64,000 nucleotides of DNA from an uncultured Bacteroidota bacterium. Its GTDB lineage: Bacteria > Bacteroidota > Bacteroidia > Flavobacteriales > Flavobacteriaceae. Of this stretch, positions 19,674 through 27,750 are shown in pieces. The notes beneath the pieces are model-generated. The model was given only the letters and a program-made list of their open reading frames with translations. It was not told the origin of the DNA and searched no databases. The stretch covers positions 1-64,000 of the forward strand of contig CACMZR010000001.1 of NCBI GenBank assembly GCA_902618245.1, given 5' to 3'. The first letter of the stretch is position 1. Each line of letters starts with the position of its first letter. The position numbers and the translations under genes were made by a program.

Positions 19674-20612
19674 ATGGCTAAAAAAGACGATTTTGATAAA
19701 ATAGACACTAACAAAGACGGTTTTATATCAAGAGAAGAATTTGATGCAGCAGACCAGTCTGCCGGTGTTGAACGAGAAAAGCTTAATTGGTTTTTAAGAT
19801 TAATCACTCTTGGAGATCGTTTTGATATAAAAGACTTTTGGGATAGAGTCAAAAAATCTATTGTAGAATTTGTTATTCTTGTTTTTGGTGTTACCGTTTC
19901 TTTTGGCATAGAGCAACAAGGAGGAGAGTCAGACAACCGTCATGATGGAATAGAAAATTTACAAAATTTGAGACAGGAAGTAGATGAAATCATTGCATAT
20001 ACTGACGAGTATATCGAACAAATTGATTGGGTTACAGACATGTATCAAAAACAATATGATAAATGGGAAAAAGATAATGATAGCGTATTTATACACTGGC
20101 AGTTAGATGAAGAGGAACCAGACGGAAAATATTACTTTTCTCCAATGGGAATGTATAATAATAGAAACCCATTTGACCCTCCTAGGGTTAATTTTGATGC
20201 TATTAAACTAGACGGAACATTTCGTTTGCTCCCAAGGAATGTAGGCTTAAAAATGACTGAAATTTATGATGGAACTGAGCTTAAGTATTTGATCGAAAAT
20301 ACTGGAGTAAAAGAGGAGCGTTATGTGAATCAATTTATTGACAGGGTTGCAAATAGATGGGTTTTTGATTTACCTTGGGTAAATTTAGATTACAATGAAT
20401 TTTGGATAGAAAACAGAAAGTATATTCAAAACGATAAATTCATGAAATACAACTTATTCAAAAGATTAGATTTATGGCAATGGTCTGTAAAAGATCAATT
20501 ACAAGAATACAGAAACTCACTGACTGAAAGTACTAAAATGTTAGATTCTGTAATTGCTGTAAGGGATAGTGAGTTTGAATTTATTTGGTGGGTACTAAAT
20601 CCTAAGGATTAG
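19674..20612 (+). CDS. membrane protein with one EF-hand, function unknown
   Basis: Unrecognised 312-residue protein. Residues 11-22 form a canonical 12-residue calcium-binding EF-hand loop (Asp11, Asn13, Asp15, Gly16, Ile18, Ser19, Glu22). A single hydrophobic segment follows at about residues 61-78 (IVEFVILVFGVTVSFGIE), and then a long charged region rich in Trp, Asp and Tyr that may start as a coiled coil. Architecture after the EF-hand is reminiscent of the DUF6090-type proteins of Bacteroidota (short N-terminus, one helix, periplasmic helix bundle), but I cannot confirm that. Its stop overlaps the convergent crtI-like gene by 11 bases. Confidence 0.6.
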   Translation: MAKKDDFDKIDTNKDGFISREEFDAADQSAGVEREKLNWFLRLITLGDRFDIKDFWDRVKKSIVEFVILVFGVTVSFGIEQQGGESDNRHDGIENLQNLRQEVDEIIAYTDEYIEQIDWVTDMYQKQYDKWEKDNDSVFIHWQLDEEEPDGKYYFSPMGMYNNRNPFDPPRVNFDAIKLDGTFRLLPRNVGLKMTEIYDGTELKYLIENTGVKEERYVNQFIDRVANRWVFDLPWVNLDYNEFWIENRKYIQNDKFMKYNLFKRLDLWQWSVKDQLQEYRNSLTESTKMLDSVIAVRDSEFEFIWWVLNPKD

Positions 20613-22068
20613 CCTTTGAAATTAAATCTGAAACTAATTTACCAGAGATTATTGCTGGTGGAACTCCAGGACCAGGAACTGTTAGTTGCCCTGTAAAGTA
20701 CAAATTTTTCACTCTTTTACTTTTTAGTTTTGGACGTAAAAATGCTGTTTGAAAAAGCGTGTTAGCTAACCCATACGCGTTGCCTTTGTAGGAATTATAT
20801 TCACTAACAAAGTCATTAATACAAAACGACTCGCAAAAAAGAATTTCTTTTTTTATTGGCTGGTGAGTCAATTTTTCTAGTCTGCTGATAACCAAATCAA
20901 GGTAATGATCTCTAATTTTTTTGGTATCCTCTATTCCGGGAGCAATTGGAACTAGTATAAAGCAAGCTTCTTTTCCTTTTGGAGCCATTGAAAAATCTGT
21001 AATTGAGGGAAAGTTTGCATAAAAAAGTGGATTATCAGGCCATGAAGGAGAGTCATAAATAGTATTAGCATGTTTGTCAAAGTCAACGTCAAAAAAAAGA
21101 GAATGATGGGATACATTTTCAACTTTTTTATTTAAGCCGATATAAAATAATAATGAAGAGGGGGCAAAAACTTTTTTATCCCAGTATACGTTGCTATACC
21201 TTCTATATTTTTTATCTAAAAGAGTTTCTGAATGATGGTAGTCAGCACCTGACAAAACAACATCAGTTTTTAAAGTATCCCCATTAATTTTTATACCAGC
21301 TACATTTCCAAAGTCATTCACAACTATTTTTTCAACATTAGATTCAGTATGGAATTTTACACCTAGGGATTTAGCAAGTGAAGACATTGCTTCAACTACA
21401 CTATACATTCCTTTTTCAGGGTGCCATGTTCCTAATCCAAAATCTGCATAATTCATAAAATTGTAGAAAGAGGGAGTTTCTGAGGGTTTAGCACCAAGGA
21501 AAAGAACAGGGAATTGCAGTATTTGTCTAAGCTTAGGGCTTTCAAAATCTTTACATACGTCTCTTTTTATATTACTTAAAAAGTATTTTATCTTTTTTAT
21601 TGTTGTTGGTGTAATAAGTTCTAACGGGCTAATTCCTGGGCGATAAACAAGATCTTTAATTGCTATATCATAGTTTTCATTTGCACTTTTGATAAACTTC
21701 TTAAGTTTTTTACTACTATCTTTTTCCTCTTTTTCAAAAACATCATAAATTTTTTCGAGAGAATCACCTATGCATATACTTTCGTTTTCTCCAAAAAAAA
21801 CTTGATAACCAGGATCTAACCTTTCTAACTTATAAAAGTCAGCTGTTTTTTTCCCAAAATCATTAAAAAATGATTCGAAAACATCAGGCATCCAATACCA
21901 AGACGGGCCCATATCAAAAGTAAATCCCTCCTTTTTTAGTTGACGTGCTCTTCCTCCAAGAGTTTTATTTTTTTCATAAACGTTTACTTCAAAACCACTC
22001 TTTGCTAAATAGGAAGCAGCTGACATGGATGAAAATCCAGAGCCTATAATTGCAATTTTTTTACTCAT
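20602..22068 (-). CDS. crtI: phytoene desaturase (CrtI-like)
   Basis: FAD-dependent carotenoid desaturase, expected to take phytoene towards lycopene. The dinucleotide-binding motif IAIIGSGFSSMSAASYLAKSG is at residues 5-25, followed by NKTLGGRARQLKKEGFTFDMGPSW, the family start signature. The C-terminus has the bacterial phytoene desaturase signature region (YFTGQLTVPGPGVPPAIISG). At 488 residues it is full length. A paralogue (24584-26056) lies nearby on the other strand; this copy looks more like true CrtI, the other more like CrtD. No phytoene synthase is next to it, which is unusual, as crtI and crtB are often paired in Flavobacteriia. Confidence 0.88.
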   Translation of the reverse strand: MSKKIAIIGSGFSSMSAASYLAKSGFEVNVYEKNKTLGGRARQLKKEGFTFDMGPSWYWMPDVFESFFNDFGKKTADFYKLERLDPGYQVFFGENESICIGDSLEKIYDVFEKEEKDSSKKLKKFIKSANENYDIAIKDLVYRPGISPLELITPTTIKKIKYFLSNIKRDVCKDFESPKLRQILQFPVLFLGAKPSETPSFYNFMNYADFGLGTWHPEKGMYSVVEAMSSLAKSLGVKFHTESNVEKIVVNDFGNVAGIKINGDTLKTDVVLSGADYHHSETLLDKKYRRYSNVYWDKKVFAPSSLLFYIGLNKKVENVSHHSLFFDVDFDKHANTIYDSPSWPDNPLFYANFPSITDFSMAPKGKEACFILVPIAPGIEDTKKIRDHYLDLVISRLEKLTHQPIKKEILFCESFCINDFVSEYNSYKGNAYGLANTLFQTAFLRPKLKSKRVKNLYFTGQLTVPGPGVPPAIISGKLVSDLISKANP

Positions 22069-22075
22069 AGCTTTA

Positions 22076-22083
22076 CAAAGATA
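22076..22083 (-). promoter_or_regulatory. candidate -7 box for crtI
   Basis: Minus strand reads TATCTTTG, an exact TAnnTTTG match that ends 8 bases before the crtI ATG, so the transcript would have almost no leader. No -33 TTG at the right distance. Confidence 0.35.
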
Positions 22084-22128
22084 CCATAAAAAAGGTGGAG
22101 AAAAATCTAAACTTTATCAATAGAGTCC

Positions 22129-22863
22129 TCACTTGCAGGCCCAGATAATGCCTCGTGTTGTCATTTTCCATACCTCAGGAATATCAAAATTTTCTATTGA
22201 GTGGCCAATAGAATTATAAAAAACACGTCCTTTACCATAATATTTTTTCCAAACTACAGGAACAACAACTCCTTTAATCCATGGATCATGTTTGCCAGTA
22301 AATTTCGTTGTTGCTAGGACTTGCAGGGCAGGGTCTATATGCATATAATACTGTTCAGAGGTCAGATTGAAATCATCAATATCTTTTGTGATAGGATCTT
22401 TTTTTGTACTGATATTTACTATATAATTTATGTTATCTCCAGGGTGTTTAACAAATTGCCCTCCAACCATATATTGAAAATCAACGTCATTCCTAAAAGA
22501 ATCTCCTAAACCACCATGACATCCAGCAAGCCCTACTCCATTTTTGATTGTTTTTGTTAAATTATCTATTTGATTTTCTGATATCTCACCCATAGTTATA
22601 TGCTGAATAATTAAATCTAATTTTTTCATAAGCTTGGTATTAGTGTATATAGAAGTAGTATCAGAAACGTAAACATTTGCTTTTTTTTCTCTCAACCAAG
22701 AGACTATTTTCTCAGCAAAAAGTTTTGGTTTGTGACCTTCCCAACCGCCATAAACTACAAGAATATTTTTATTTTCTAAGTTCTTACGCATTATCTGAGC
22801 ATGTGTGAAGCTTGTTGTAAGAATAACTAAATATGTAAAATATTTTAATTTTAAAATCCTCAA
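22129..22863 (-). CDS. ThuA-domain protein, exported
   Basis: ThuA-like (glutamine-amidotransferase-like fold) protein; the family was named from trehalose utilisation but the reaction is unknown. Features: ILVVYGGWEGHKPKLF, VGLAGCHGGLGDSF, GGQFVKHPGDN and the C-terminal GRVFYNSIGHS. The start is TTG at 22863, three bases after the stop of the potassium channel gene; it is preferred over the internal ATG at 22791 because the 24 added residues form a good signal peptide (hydrophobic core LVILTTSFTHA). The protein is therefore probably periplasmic. It should be translated from the channel mRNA. Confidence 0.8.
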   Translation of the reverse strand: MRILKLKYFTYLVILTTSFTHAQIMRKNLENKNILVVYGGWEGHKPKLFAEKIVSWLREKKANVYVSDTTSIYTNTKLMKKLDLIIQHITMGEISENQIDNLTKTIKNGVGLAGCHGGLGDSFRNDVDFQYMVGGQFVKHPGDNINYIVNISTKKDPITKDIDDFNLTSEQYYMHIDPALQVLATTKFTGKHDPWIKGVVVPVVWKKYYGKGRVFYNSIGHSIENFDIPEVWKMTTRGIIWACK

Positions 22864-22866
22864 TGG

Positions 22867-23565
22867 TTATCTTTTTTTTCTAAAATGATGAATTTCTTCA
22901 ACGAAGGAAGCACTTATTATACCTGTTGGGATCGCTACGATCCCAATTCCTATCAAGGAGATAAATCCAGCAAATATTTTCCCCCAAGTTGTAATTGGCA
23001 CCACATCTCCGTAACCTACAGTTGCAAGTGATACTGTAGCCCACCATAACGAAGCAGTTATACTTGAAAATATCTCAGGTTGAGCTTCATTTTCTAAAAA
23101 ATAAATAGCTGATGCTGAAAAAAGAATACATAGTAATGATAAGAAAAAGGTAAATTTTAATTCATTTTGCACTGCAGATATAGCTTTTATAAAAAGCTTT
23201 AAAGATTTGCTGTCCCGACCAAGCTTAAATATCCTTGATAAACGGAATAGTCTTAAAATCCTAAAGAATCGGCCATCAATTAAGACAAACTGTTTAATGT
23301 AAAAAGGTAATATTGAAATGAAATCAACTACACCAAAAAAACTAAATACATATGATTTGACTCCCTTCCACTTTGATTTATTGTAACTAATGTAAATTCG
23401 ATAGAAGTATTCTAATGTGAATATTATAATAGAAATAAGTTCAAAATAATAAAAGCTTTTTTCAAATCTTACTTTAATAGATTCATGAGACTCTAGAATC
23501 ATTGCGACAATGTTTGCAATAATCAGAACGTAAATGAAAACATCAAACCGATTAAATTTTTTCAT
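22867..23565 (-). CDS. voltage-gated-type potassium channel / ion transporter
   Basis: Six-helix cation channel. The selectivity filter TVGYGD lies between helices 5 and 6, which identifies potassium as the likely ion. The fourth helix RFFRILRLFRLSRIFKLG carries regularly spaced Arg residues like a voltage sensor. At 232 residues it has the transmembrane unit and only a short C-terminal tail (EEIHHFRKKR), without an RCK or cyclic-nucleotide domain. It is first in a two-gene leftward unit with the ThuA-like gene and is divergent from the carotenoid operon across a 335-base spacer. Confidence 0.9.
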   Translation of the reverse strand: MKKFNRFDVFIYVLIIANIVAMILESHESIKVRFEKSFYYFELISIIIFTLEYFYRIYISYNKSKWKGVKSYVFSFFGVVDFISILPFYIKQFVLIDGRFFRILRLFRLSRIFKLGRDSKSLKLFIKAISAVQNELKFTFFLSLLCILFSASAIYFLENEAQPEIFSSITASLWWATVSLATVGYGDVVPITTWGKIFAGFISLIGIGIVAIPTGIISASFVEEIHHFRKKR

Positions 23566-23688
23566 AAAATATATTTTAGTTCAAAAAAACATTTTTTTTT
23601 TAATTATTTAATTTTTTTAAGATATTTTTTATCTGTTTACCAATCTATTGATAATAAGTATTTTGATACAAAAAATTAGCTTTAATTA

Positions 23689-23731
23689 GAAACGTTTCAA
23701 AAAAAATTAAAAAAAATAAACAAAACGTTTT
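23689..23731. promoter_or_regulatory. pair of AACGTT palindromes, possible operators
   Basis: GAAACGTTTC at 23689-23698 and AAAACGTTTT at 23722-23731 are perfect 10-base palindromes, 33 bases apart start to start, i.e. about three helical turns. The sequence resembles operator cores of LacI-family regulators. They lie upstream of the hairpin and of crtA, and also upstream of the channel gene on the other strand. No regulator gene is adjacent, so function is inference. Confidence 0.35.
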
Positions 23732-23785
23732 TTTGTATAATCTTTTTTCTATATCTTTAAACAAGTTTAAATTCAATTTGGTTTC

Positions 23786-23850
23786 AAAACGTCTCTGCTG
23801 ATTACTTCCATTAGTCAAATTCTAAAATCCTAAACAGAGACGTTTTTTCT
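23786..23850 (+). terminator. hairpin with 12-bp perfect stem and T tract (terminator or small RNA 3' end)
   Basis: Left arm AAAACGTCTCTG at 23786-23797, right arm CAGAGACGTTTT at 23835-23846: a perfect 12-bp inverted repeat with a 37-base loop, followed by T residues. This is intrinsic-terminator-like on the plus strand, but no plus-strand gene lies upstream within 2.9 kb, so it may be the end of an independent small RNA starting near 23760. The loop is longer than in ordinary terminators. Confidence 0.55.
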
Positions 23851-23861
23851 TTTTCTTTTTT

Positions 23862-23869
23862 TAAATTTG
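23862..23869 (+). promoter_or_regulatory. candidate -7 box for crtA operon
   Basis: TAAATTTG, an exact TAnnTTTG match, 31 bases before the crtA ATG and just after the T tract of the hairpin. It would give a leader of about 25 bases. No -33 TTG is seen. Confidence 0.4.
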
Positions 23870-23900
23870 CAGAGGTAAAAATTGCTATACCTACACATTA

Positions 23901-24587
23901 ATGAATTCGATTACCTCAATCACAATATTTTCATTCGTTAAAAACAAATTTTGGGCCTTTTCACAAATGGGGATAGCCCCAAAAAAAATTAAAAATGTGC
24001 AGGGTTTATCCTTTTATAAATTCCTAGGTACTGGTGGTGGTCAGGGATTTAGTCTTCGTCCTGATTTTTCAACTTACGCATTTCTAGGTGTATGGGATAG
24101 TTACGAAGCATATAAAAAATGTTTATCTCAACACCCACTTTTTATTGATTATCAAAGAAAAGCAAATACTCAACGTGACTTAGTTTTAGGAAACATACAT
24201 AGTCATGGATTTTGGGACAAAAAAAATCCATTTAAGGTAGAGTCTTACAATTCAAAATCTGAAGTAAATAAAAAAATTGTAGTTATTACACGGGCAACAT
24301 TAAGGTGGAAAAGATTACTTTCATTTTGGAACGCTGTTCCAAGAGCTAGCAAAGCAATAAAAAATGCAAAAGGAGTTCTCTATTATAAGGGTATTGGTGA
24401 ATGGCCTTTCATTCAACAGGCCACAATAAGTATTTGGGATAACTTCAAATCAATAAATGATTTTGCATACAAAGACAAAATTCATTCAGACATAGTCAAA
24501 GTAACAAGAAAAAAAAAGTGGTATAAAGAGGATCTTTTCTCAAGATTCAATCTTATATCTGACACAACTAAAAAATTACCGTTGTGA
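23901..24587 (+). CDS. crtA: spheroidene monooxygenase family (CrtA-like carotenoid 2-ketolase)
   Basis: The CrtA family introduces a keto group at C-2 of an acyclic carotenoid end. Recognisable parts: SITIFSFVKNKFWAFSQM at the N-terminus, FYKFLGTGGGQGFSLRPDFSTYAFLGVW, and the repeat-like second half with GVLYYKGIGEWPFIQQATISIWD. At 228 residues the length suits the family. The last codons overlap the next gene by 4 bases (GTGA), so it is translationally coupled to the CrtD-like desaturase. The family call is good; the substrate in this organism (acyclic or monocyclic carotenoid) is inference. Confidence 0.82.
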   Translation: MNSITSITIFSFVKNKFWAFSQMGIAPKKIKNVQGLSFYKFLGTGGGQGFSLRPDFSTYAFLGVWDSYEAYKKCLSQHPLFIDYQRKANTQRDLVLGNIHSHGFWDKKNPFKVESYNSKSEVNKKIVVITRATLRWKRLLSFWNAVPRASKAIKNAKGVLYYKGIGEWPFIQQATISIWDNFKSINDFAYKDKIHSDIVKVTRKKKWYKEDLFSRFNLISDTTKKLPL

Positions 24588-26056
24588 AAAAGATAGCAAT
24601 TATAGGATCAGGGGTTGCTGGATTAGCCTCTGGAGTTCGATTGGCATTGAAAGGCTATAGGGTACATATCTTTGAACAAAACAAATATCCAGGAGGAAAG
24701 TTATCGTCTTTTAAACTTAAAGGTTATCGTTTTGATGCTGGCCCTTCTTTATTCACAATGCCACATTTTATTACAGAACTTTTTGAATTAGCAGGTGAAA
24801 ATACTTGTGATCATTTTCATTTCAAGAAAAAAGACGTGTCTTGTAAATATTTTTGGCAAGATGGGAAGACCTTTACAGCTTTTGGGAGTCCGGAAAAATT
24901 TTTAGATGAAGTTGAATTCAAATTCCACGAACCAAGAGAAAAAGTTATAAAATACCTAAAAAAAGCGAAAAAAAAGTATGACCTGACAGGCACTTTATTT
25001 TTAGAAAAGTCATTACATAAATTTAAAACATTTTTTTCAGCTTCAACAATTAAAGCAATCTTGCAACTTCAAGTTTTTGATATTCAAAAATCACTACATG
25101 AAGTAAACTCAAATTCATTTTCATCCCCTTACTTAATTCAACTTTTTGATAGATATGCTACTTATAATGGATCAGACCCCTACCAAACACCTGGGATAAT
25201 GAGTTTGATTCAGCATTTTGAAAATTCATATGGAACGTTTATTCCATCTAAAGGGATGGTTTCAATTACTGAATCACTAGTTGCTTTGGCAAAAAGATTA
25301 GGGGTAAAATTTCATTTTAGTTCTTTAGTAAATGAGATAGTCCTTGATAAAAAAAGTGTAAAAGGGATTATGGTAGATGATAAATTTTTTGAATCAGATT
25401 ATATAATTTCTAACATGGATGTATTTTATACTTATAAAAAATTAATTCCTCAATCAAACCCTCCTTTAAAAATCTTAAAGCAAGAACGTTCAAGCTCTGC
25501 AATAATTTTTTATTGGGGTGTAAAACATTCATTTAAGCAACTTGATTTACACAACATATTCTTTTCAAAAAATTATGCTAAAGAGTTTGAGTCAATCTTT
25601 AAGAATAAAACTGTGAGCGAAGATCCAACAATTTATGTAAACATTACATCAAAGGATGTTTTAAATGATGCTCCAAAAGGATGTGAGAACTGGTTTGTTA
25701 TGGTAAATACACCTGCAAATCATGGCCAAGATTGGGATAAATTAGTAAAAAATTTAAGGCAAACAGTAATAAATAATCTATCAGATAAATTGGGTATTTC
25801 GCTCAAAGATAAAATTGAGTGTGAAGAAATTTTAACACCAGTAACAATCGAAAACAAAACACAGTCATACATGGGAGCTTTATATGGCTCATCCAGCAAC
25901 AACAAAATGGCTGCATTTTTGAGGCATCCAAATTTTTCTAACAAAATAAAGAATCTTTATTTTTGTGGTGGTAGTGTTCATCCTGGAGGAGGGATTCCCT
26001 TATGCTTACTTTCTGCGAAAATTGTTTCTGAGATTATTCCAGATATTAAAAAGTGA
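24584..26056 (+). CDS. crtD: carotenoid 3,4-desaturase (CrtD/CrtI family)
   Basis: FAD-dependent carotenoid desaturase. Residues 3-22 carry the nucleotide-binding motif IAIIGSGVAGLASGVRLALK, then YPGGKLSSFKLKGYRFDAGPSLFT, and near the C-terminus NLYFCGGSVHPGGGIPLCLLS. The second desaturase of a cluster that also has CrtA and CruF is most simply CrtD, which adds the 3,4 double bond next to a hydroxylated psi end. Start is GTG at 24584, inside the crtA stop (GTGA), and the stop overlaps the next GTG in the same way. 490 residues, full length. The split of roles between this gene and the crtI-like gene is inferred from context. Confidence 0.8.
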   Translation: MKKIAIIGSGVAGLASGVRLALKGYRVHIFEQNKYPGGKLSSFKLKGYRFDAGPSLFTMPHFITELFELAGENTCDHFHFKKKDVSCKYFWQDGKTFTAFGSPEKFLDEVEFKFHEPREKVIKYLKKAKKKYDLTGTLFLEKSLHKFKTFFSASTIKAILQLQVFDIQKSLHEVNSNSFSSPYLIQLFDRYATYNGSDPYQTPGIMSLIQHFENSYGTFIPSKGMVSITESLVALAKRLGVKFHFSSLVNEIVLDKKSVKGIMVDDKFFESDYIISNMDVFYTYKKLIPQSNPPLKILKQERSSSAIIFYWGVKHSFKQLDLHNIFFSKNYAKEFESIFKNKTVSEDPTIYVNITSKDVLNDAPKGCENWFVMVNTPANHGQDWDKLVKNLRQTVINNLSDKLGISLKDKIECEEILTPVTIENKTQSYMGALYGSSSNNKMAAFLRHPNFSNKIKNLYFCGGSVHPGGGIPLCLLSAKIVSEIIPDIKK

Positions 26057-26706
26057 TACAGAAAGAACTATTTAATAAACAAAATATATCAATTGCTACA
26101 ATTTGGATTTTCCATATCTCTGGACTAATAGGGATTATTTATAGTAATTCTTCATGGTTTATTAAAGCAACCCCTTTAAACTTGGCTTTGAGCTTTTTAT
26201 TAGTATTAATTAATACTAAAATCTCAAGAAAAACAGTTTTTCTCTTAATACTATGTTTTACAGTGGGCATGTTAGCTGAAATTATCGGAGTTAATAAGGG
26301 ATTAATTTTCGGTGAATACAGCTATGGCAATGCCTTGGGGATAAAAGTTTTTGGTGTTCCAATTTTGATTGGTATTAATTGGTGCATTTTAGTATTCATT
26401 ACTGGATTTATTTCTAATAAATTTTTTCAAAACATTTGGCAAAAAATTTTATTAGGGATATTTTTAATGGTTTCTTTAGATTTGGTAATGGAGCCAGTTG
26501 CACCAGTTTTAGATTTTTGGACTTTTAAATCTGGCTTGGCATCTTTTCAAAATTATTTTGGCTGGTCGCTTGTCTCATTTCCCCTACATTTTTTTTATCA
26601 TAAGGTAAATCCTAAGTTAAATGGTCCATTTCCTTTTCATTTATTTATTCTTCAGTTTCTTTTTTTCACCATACTTTTAATAAAAATTAACTCTTTTGGA
26701 ATTTAA
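26053..26706 (+). CDS. cruF: carotenoid 1,2-hydratase family membrane protein (CruF/DUF422)
   Basis: Seven-or-so-helix membrane protein of the CruF/bisanhydrobacterioruberin hydratase family, which adds water at the C-1,2 bond of a psi end group. Markers: GVNKGLIFGEYSYG, the conserved VFGVPILIGINW, and LDLVMEPVAPVLDFWTF. 217 residues, slightly short for the family. The GTG start overlaps the crtD stop (GTGA), so crtA, crtD and cruF form one coupled operon. Confidence 0.85.
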   Translation: MIQKELFNKQNISIATIWIFHISGLIGIIYSNSSWFIKATPLNLALSFLLVLINTKISRKTVFLLILCFTVGMLAEIIGVNKGLIFGEYSYGNALGIKVFGVPILIGINWCILVFITGFISNKFFQNIWQKILLGIFLMVSLDLVMEPVAPVLDFWTFKSGLASFQNYFGWSLVSFPLHFFYHKVNPKLNGPFPFHLFILQFLFFTILLIKINSFGI

Positions 26707-26716
26707 ATTTAAAATA

Positions 26717-27241
26717 ATGTCATTTTACATTCGTATCCTTATAATTTGCGCTATTTCATATTCATCTTGCAGTAATCCGAATACACAAAATATAAATACT
26801 CAAAAAGTTTTAAAAATTGAAAATCAAAAAAAAATTAACTTTAATATTAATTTAAATCTTGCTGACTATCCAGAGAAATTAATAAAAAATCAGGATATGG
26901 AGAATTGGGAAGAATTTAAAAACTTGCATAATTTATTTAATCAGTTTAGGAATTTAGATTTTAGGAATGTGGATATCGAAATTTTAAAATTGAGTAAAAG
27001 TTTGAAAAAATTACTATCAAAAAAATTACCAAAAAAATTTGAAAAACCTCAAATAAGAAGTAGACTTAAAGTGGTACACATGCAATCACAAAAGTCTTAT
27101 TACTTTACGAAGCATTTCAAAAATGACTCACTGATACCTTCATTAAAAAAGTTATATAAAAGCTATAATGCGGTGATTTCAAGAATGTATGATTTTGAAG
27201 ATGAATCAAATGAGCTCGACTTTGAAAAAAATGAATACTAG
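26717..27241 (+). CDS. small putative lipoprotein, function unknown
   Basis: Unrecognised 174-residue protein. I start it at the ATG at 26717 rather than the upstream in-frame TTG at 26696 because MSFYIRILIICAISYSSC is a short lipoprotein-like signal with Cys at residue 18 or so. The rest is rich in Lys, Asn and Leu with predicted helices (ILKLSKSLKKLLSKKLPKK). It follows cruF by 10 bases and so is the fourth gene of the carotenoid operon, which suggests but does not show an envelope role linked to carotenoids. It overlaps the convergent next gene by 4 bases. The -3 position of the lipobox is not ideal. Confidence 0.5.
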   Translation: MSFYIRILIICAISYSSCSNPNTQNINTQKVLKIENQKKINFNINLNLADYPEKLIKNQDMENWEEFKNLHNLFNQFRNLDFRNVDIEILKLSKSLKKLLSKKLPKKFEKPQIRSRLKVVHMQSQKSYYFTKHFKNDSLIPSLKKLYKSYNAVISRMYDFEDESNELDFEKNEY

Positions 27242-27690
27242 AAGTTAGATCTTACTTTATCATTGACTTTGTAATCAGAGGCAAAGATTTGATTTTGCTC
27301 AATTGCAATTTCAATACTAGAGCTGTGTTGAAGAAACTTTTCATTATGAAATTTGCTATCTCGCAATGAAAGATAAGTTTTTAGTAAAAACTTATCCGAT
27401 TCTAAACATTTGTCGAGTGCATTTGATCTTAATTTGTCAATTGATGATATTAGTAGTTGATCGAAATTCAGGCGGCTGGTTACAAGATCATTATAATGGA
27501 TTCCAAGGTTTTGGAGTTCACTGAGAATTTCTTGGAAAAAACGGTTTCTGAGTAGAGCCTGTTTATTAAAATATCTCTTTTTTTCTGATTTATTAGCGTG
27601 GTCTGCAGCCTTTAAATACTCAAGTTTTGAGTTTTTAAGGTGCGTTAGTAGTTTTTCAAGTAAAGCAATATATTTATTATTCTTAGTCAT
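27238..27690 (-). CDS. DUF2383-like four-helix-bundle protein
   Basis: A 150-residue all-helical protein. The repeat of two helices with LEKLLTHLKNSKLEYLKAADHA and YFNKQALLRNRFFQEILSELQNLG resembles the DUF2383/PA2169 family, a ferritin-like or four-helix-bundle group found in stress-related contexts. Two helix pairs (about residues 5-60 and 75-135) support that shape. No signal peptide. No metal-binding Glu/His pair pattern is evident, so I would not call it a ferritin. Confidence 0.6.
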   Translation of the reverse strand: MTKNNKYIALLEKLLTHLKNSKLEYLKAADHANKSEKKRYFNKQALLRNRFFQEILSELQNLGIHYNDLVTSRLNFDQLLISSIDKLRSNALDKCLESDKFLLKTYLSLRDSKFHNEKFLQHSSSIEIAIEQNQIFASDYKVNDKVRSNF

Positions 27691-27750
27691 CTTTATTTAT
27701 CAGACACAATTTAAATAATAGATGCTATCTTTTTTAAATCACTTGTAAAT

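Larger units (their letters stand above)
23566..23900. other. 335-base spacer between channel gene and crtA
   Basis: No credible coding region. Very A+T-rich. It holds two 10-base palindromes (23689-23698 and 23722-23731), a perfect 12-bp inverted repeat followed by a T tract (23786-23850), and a -7-like box for crtA (23862-23869). These are listed separately. Confidence 0.7.
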
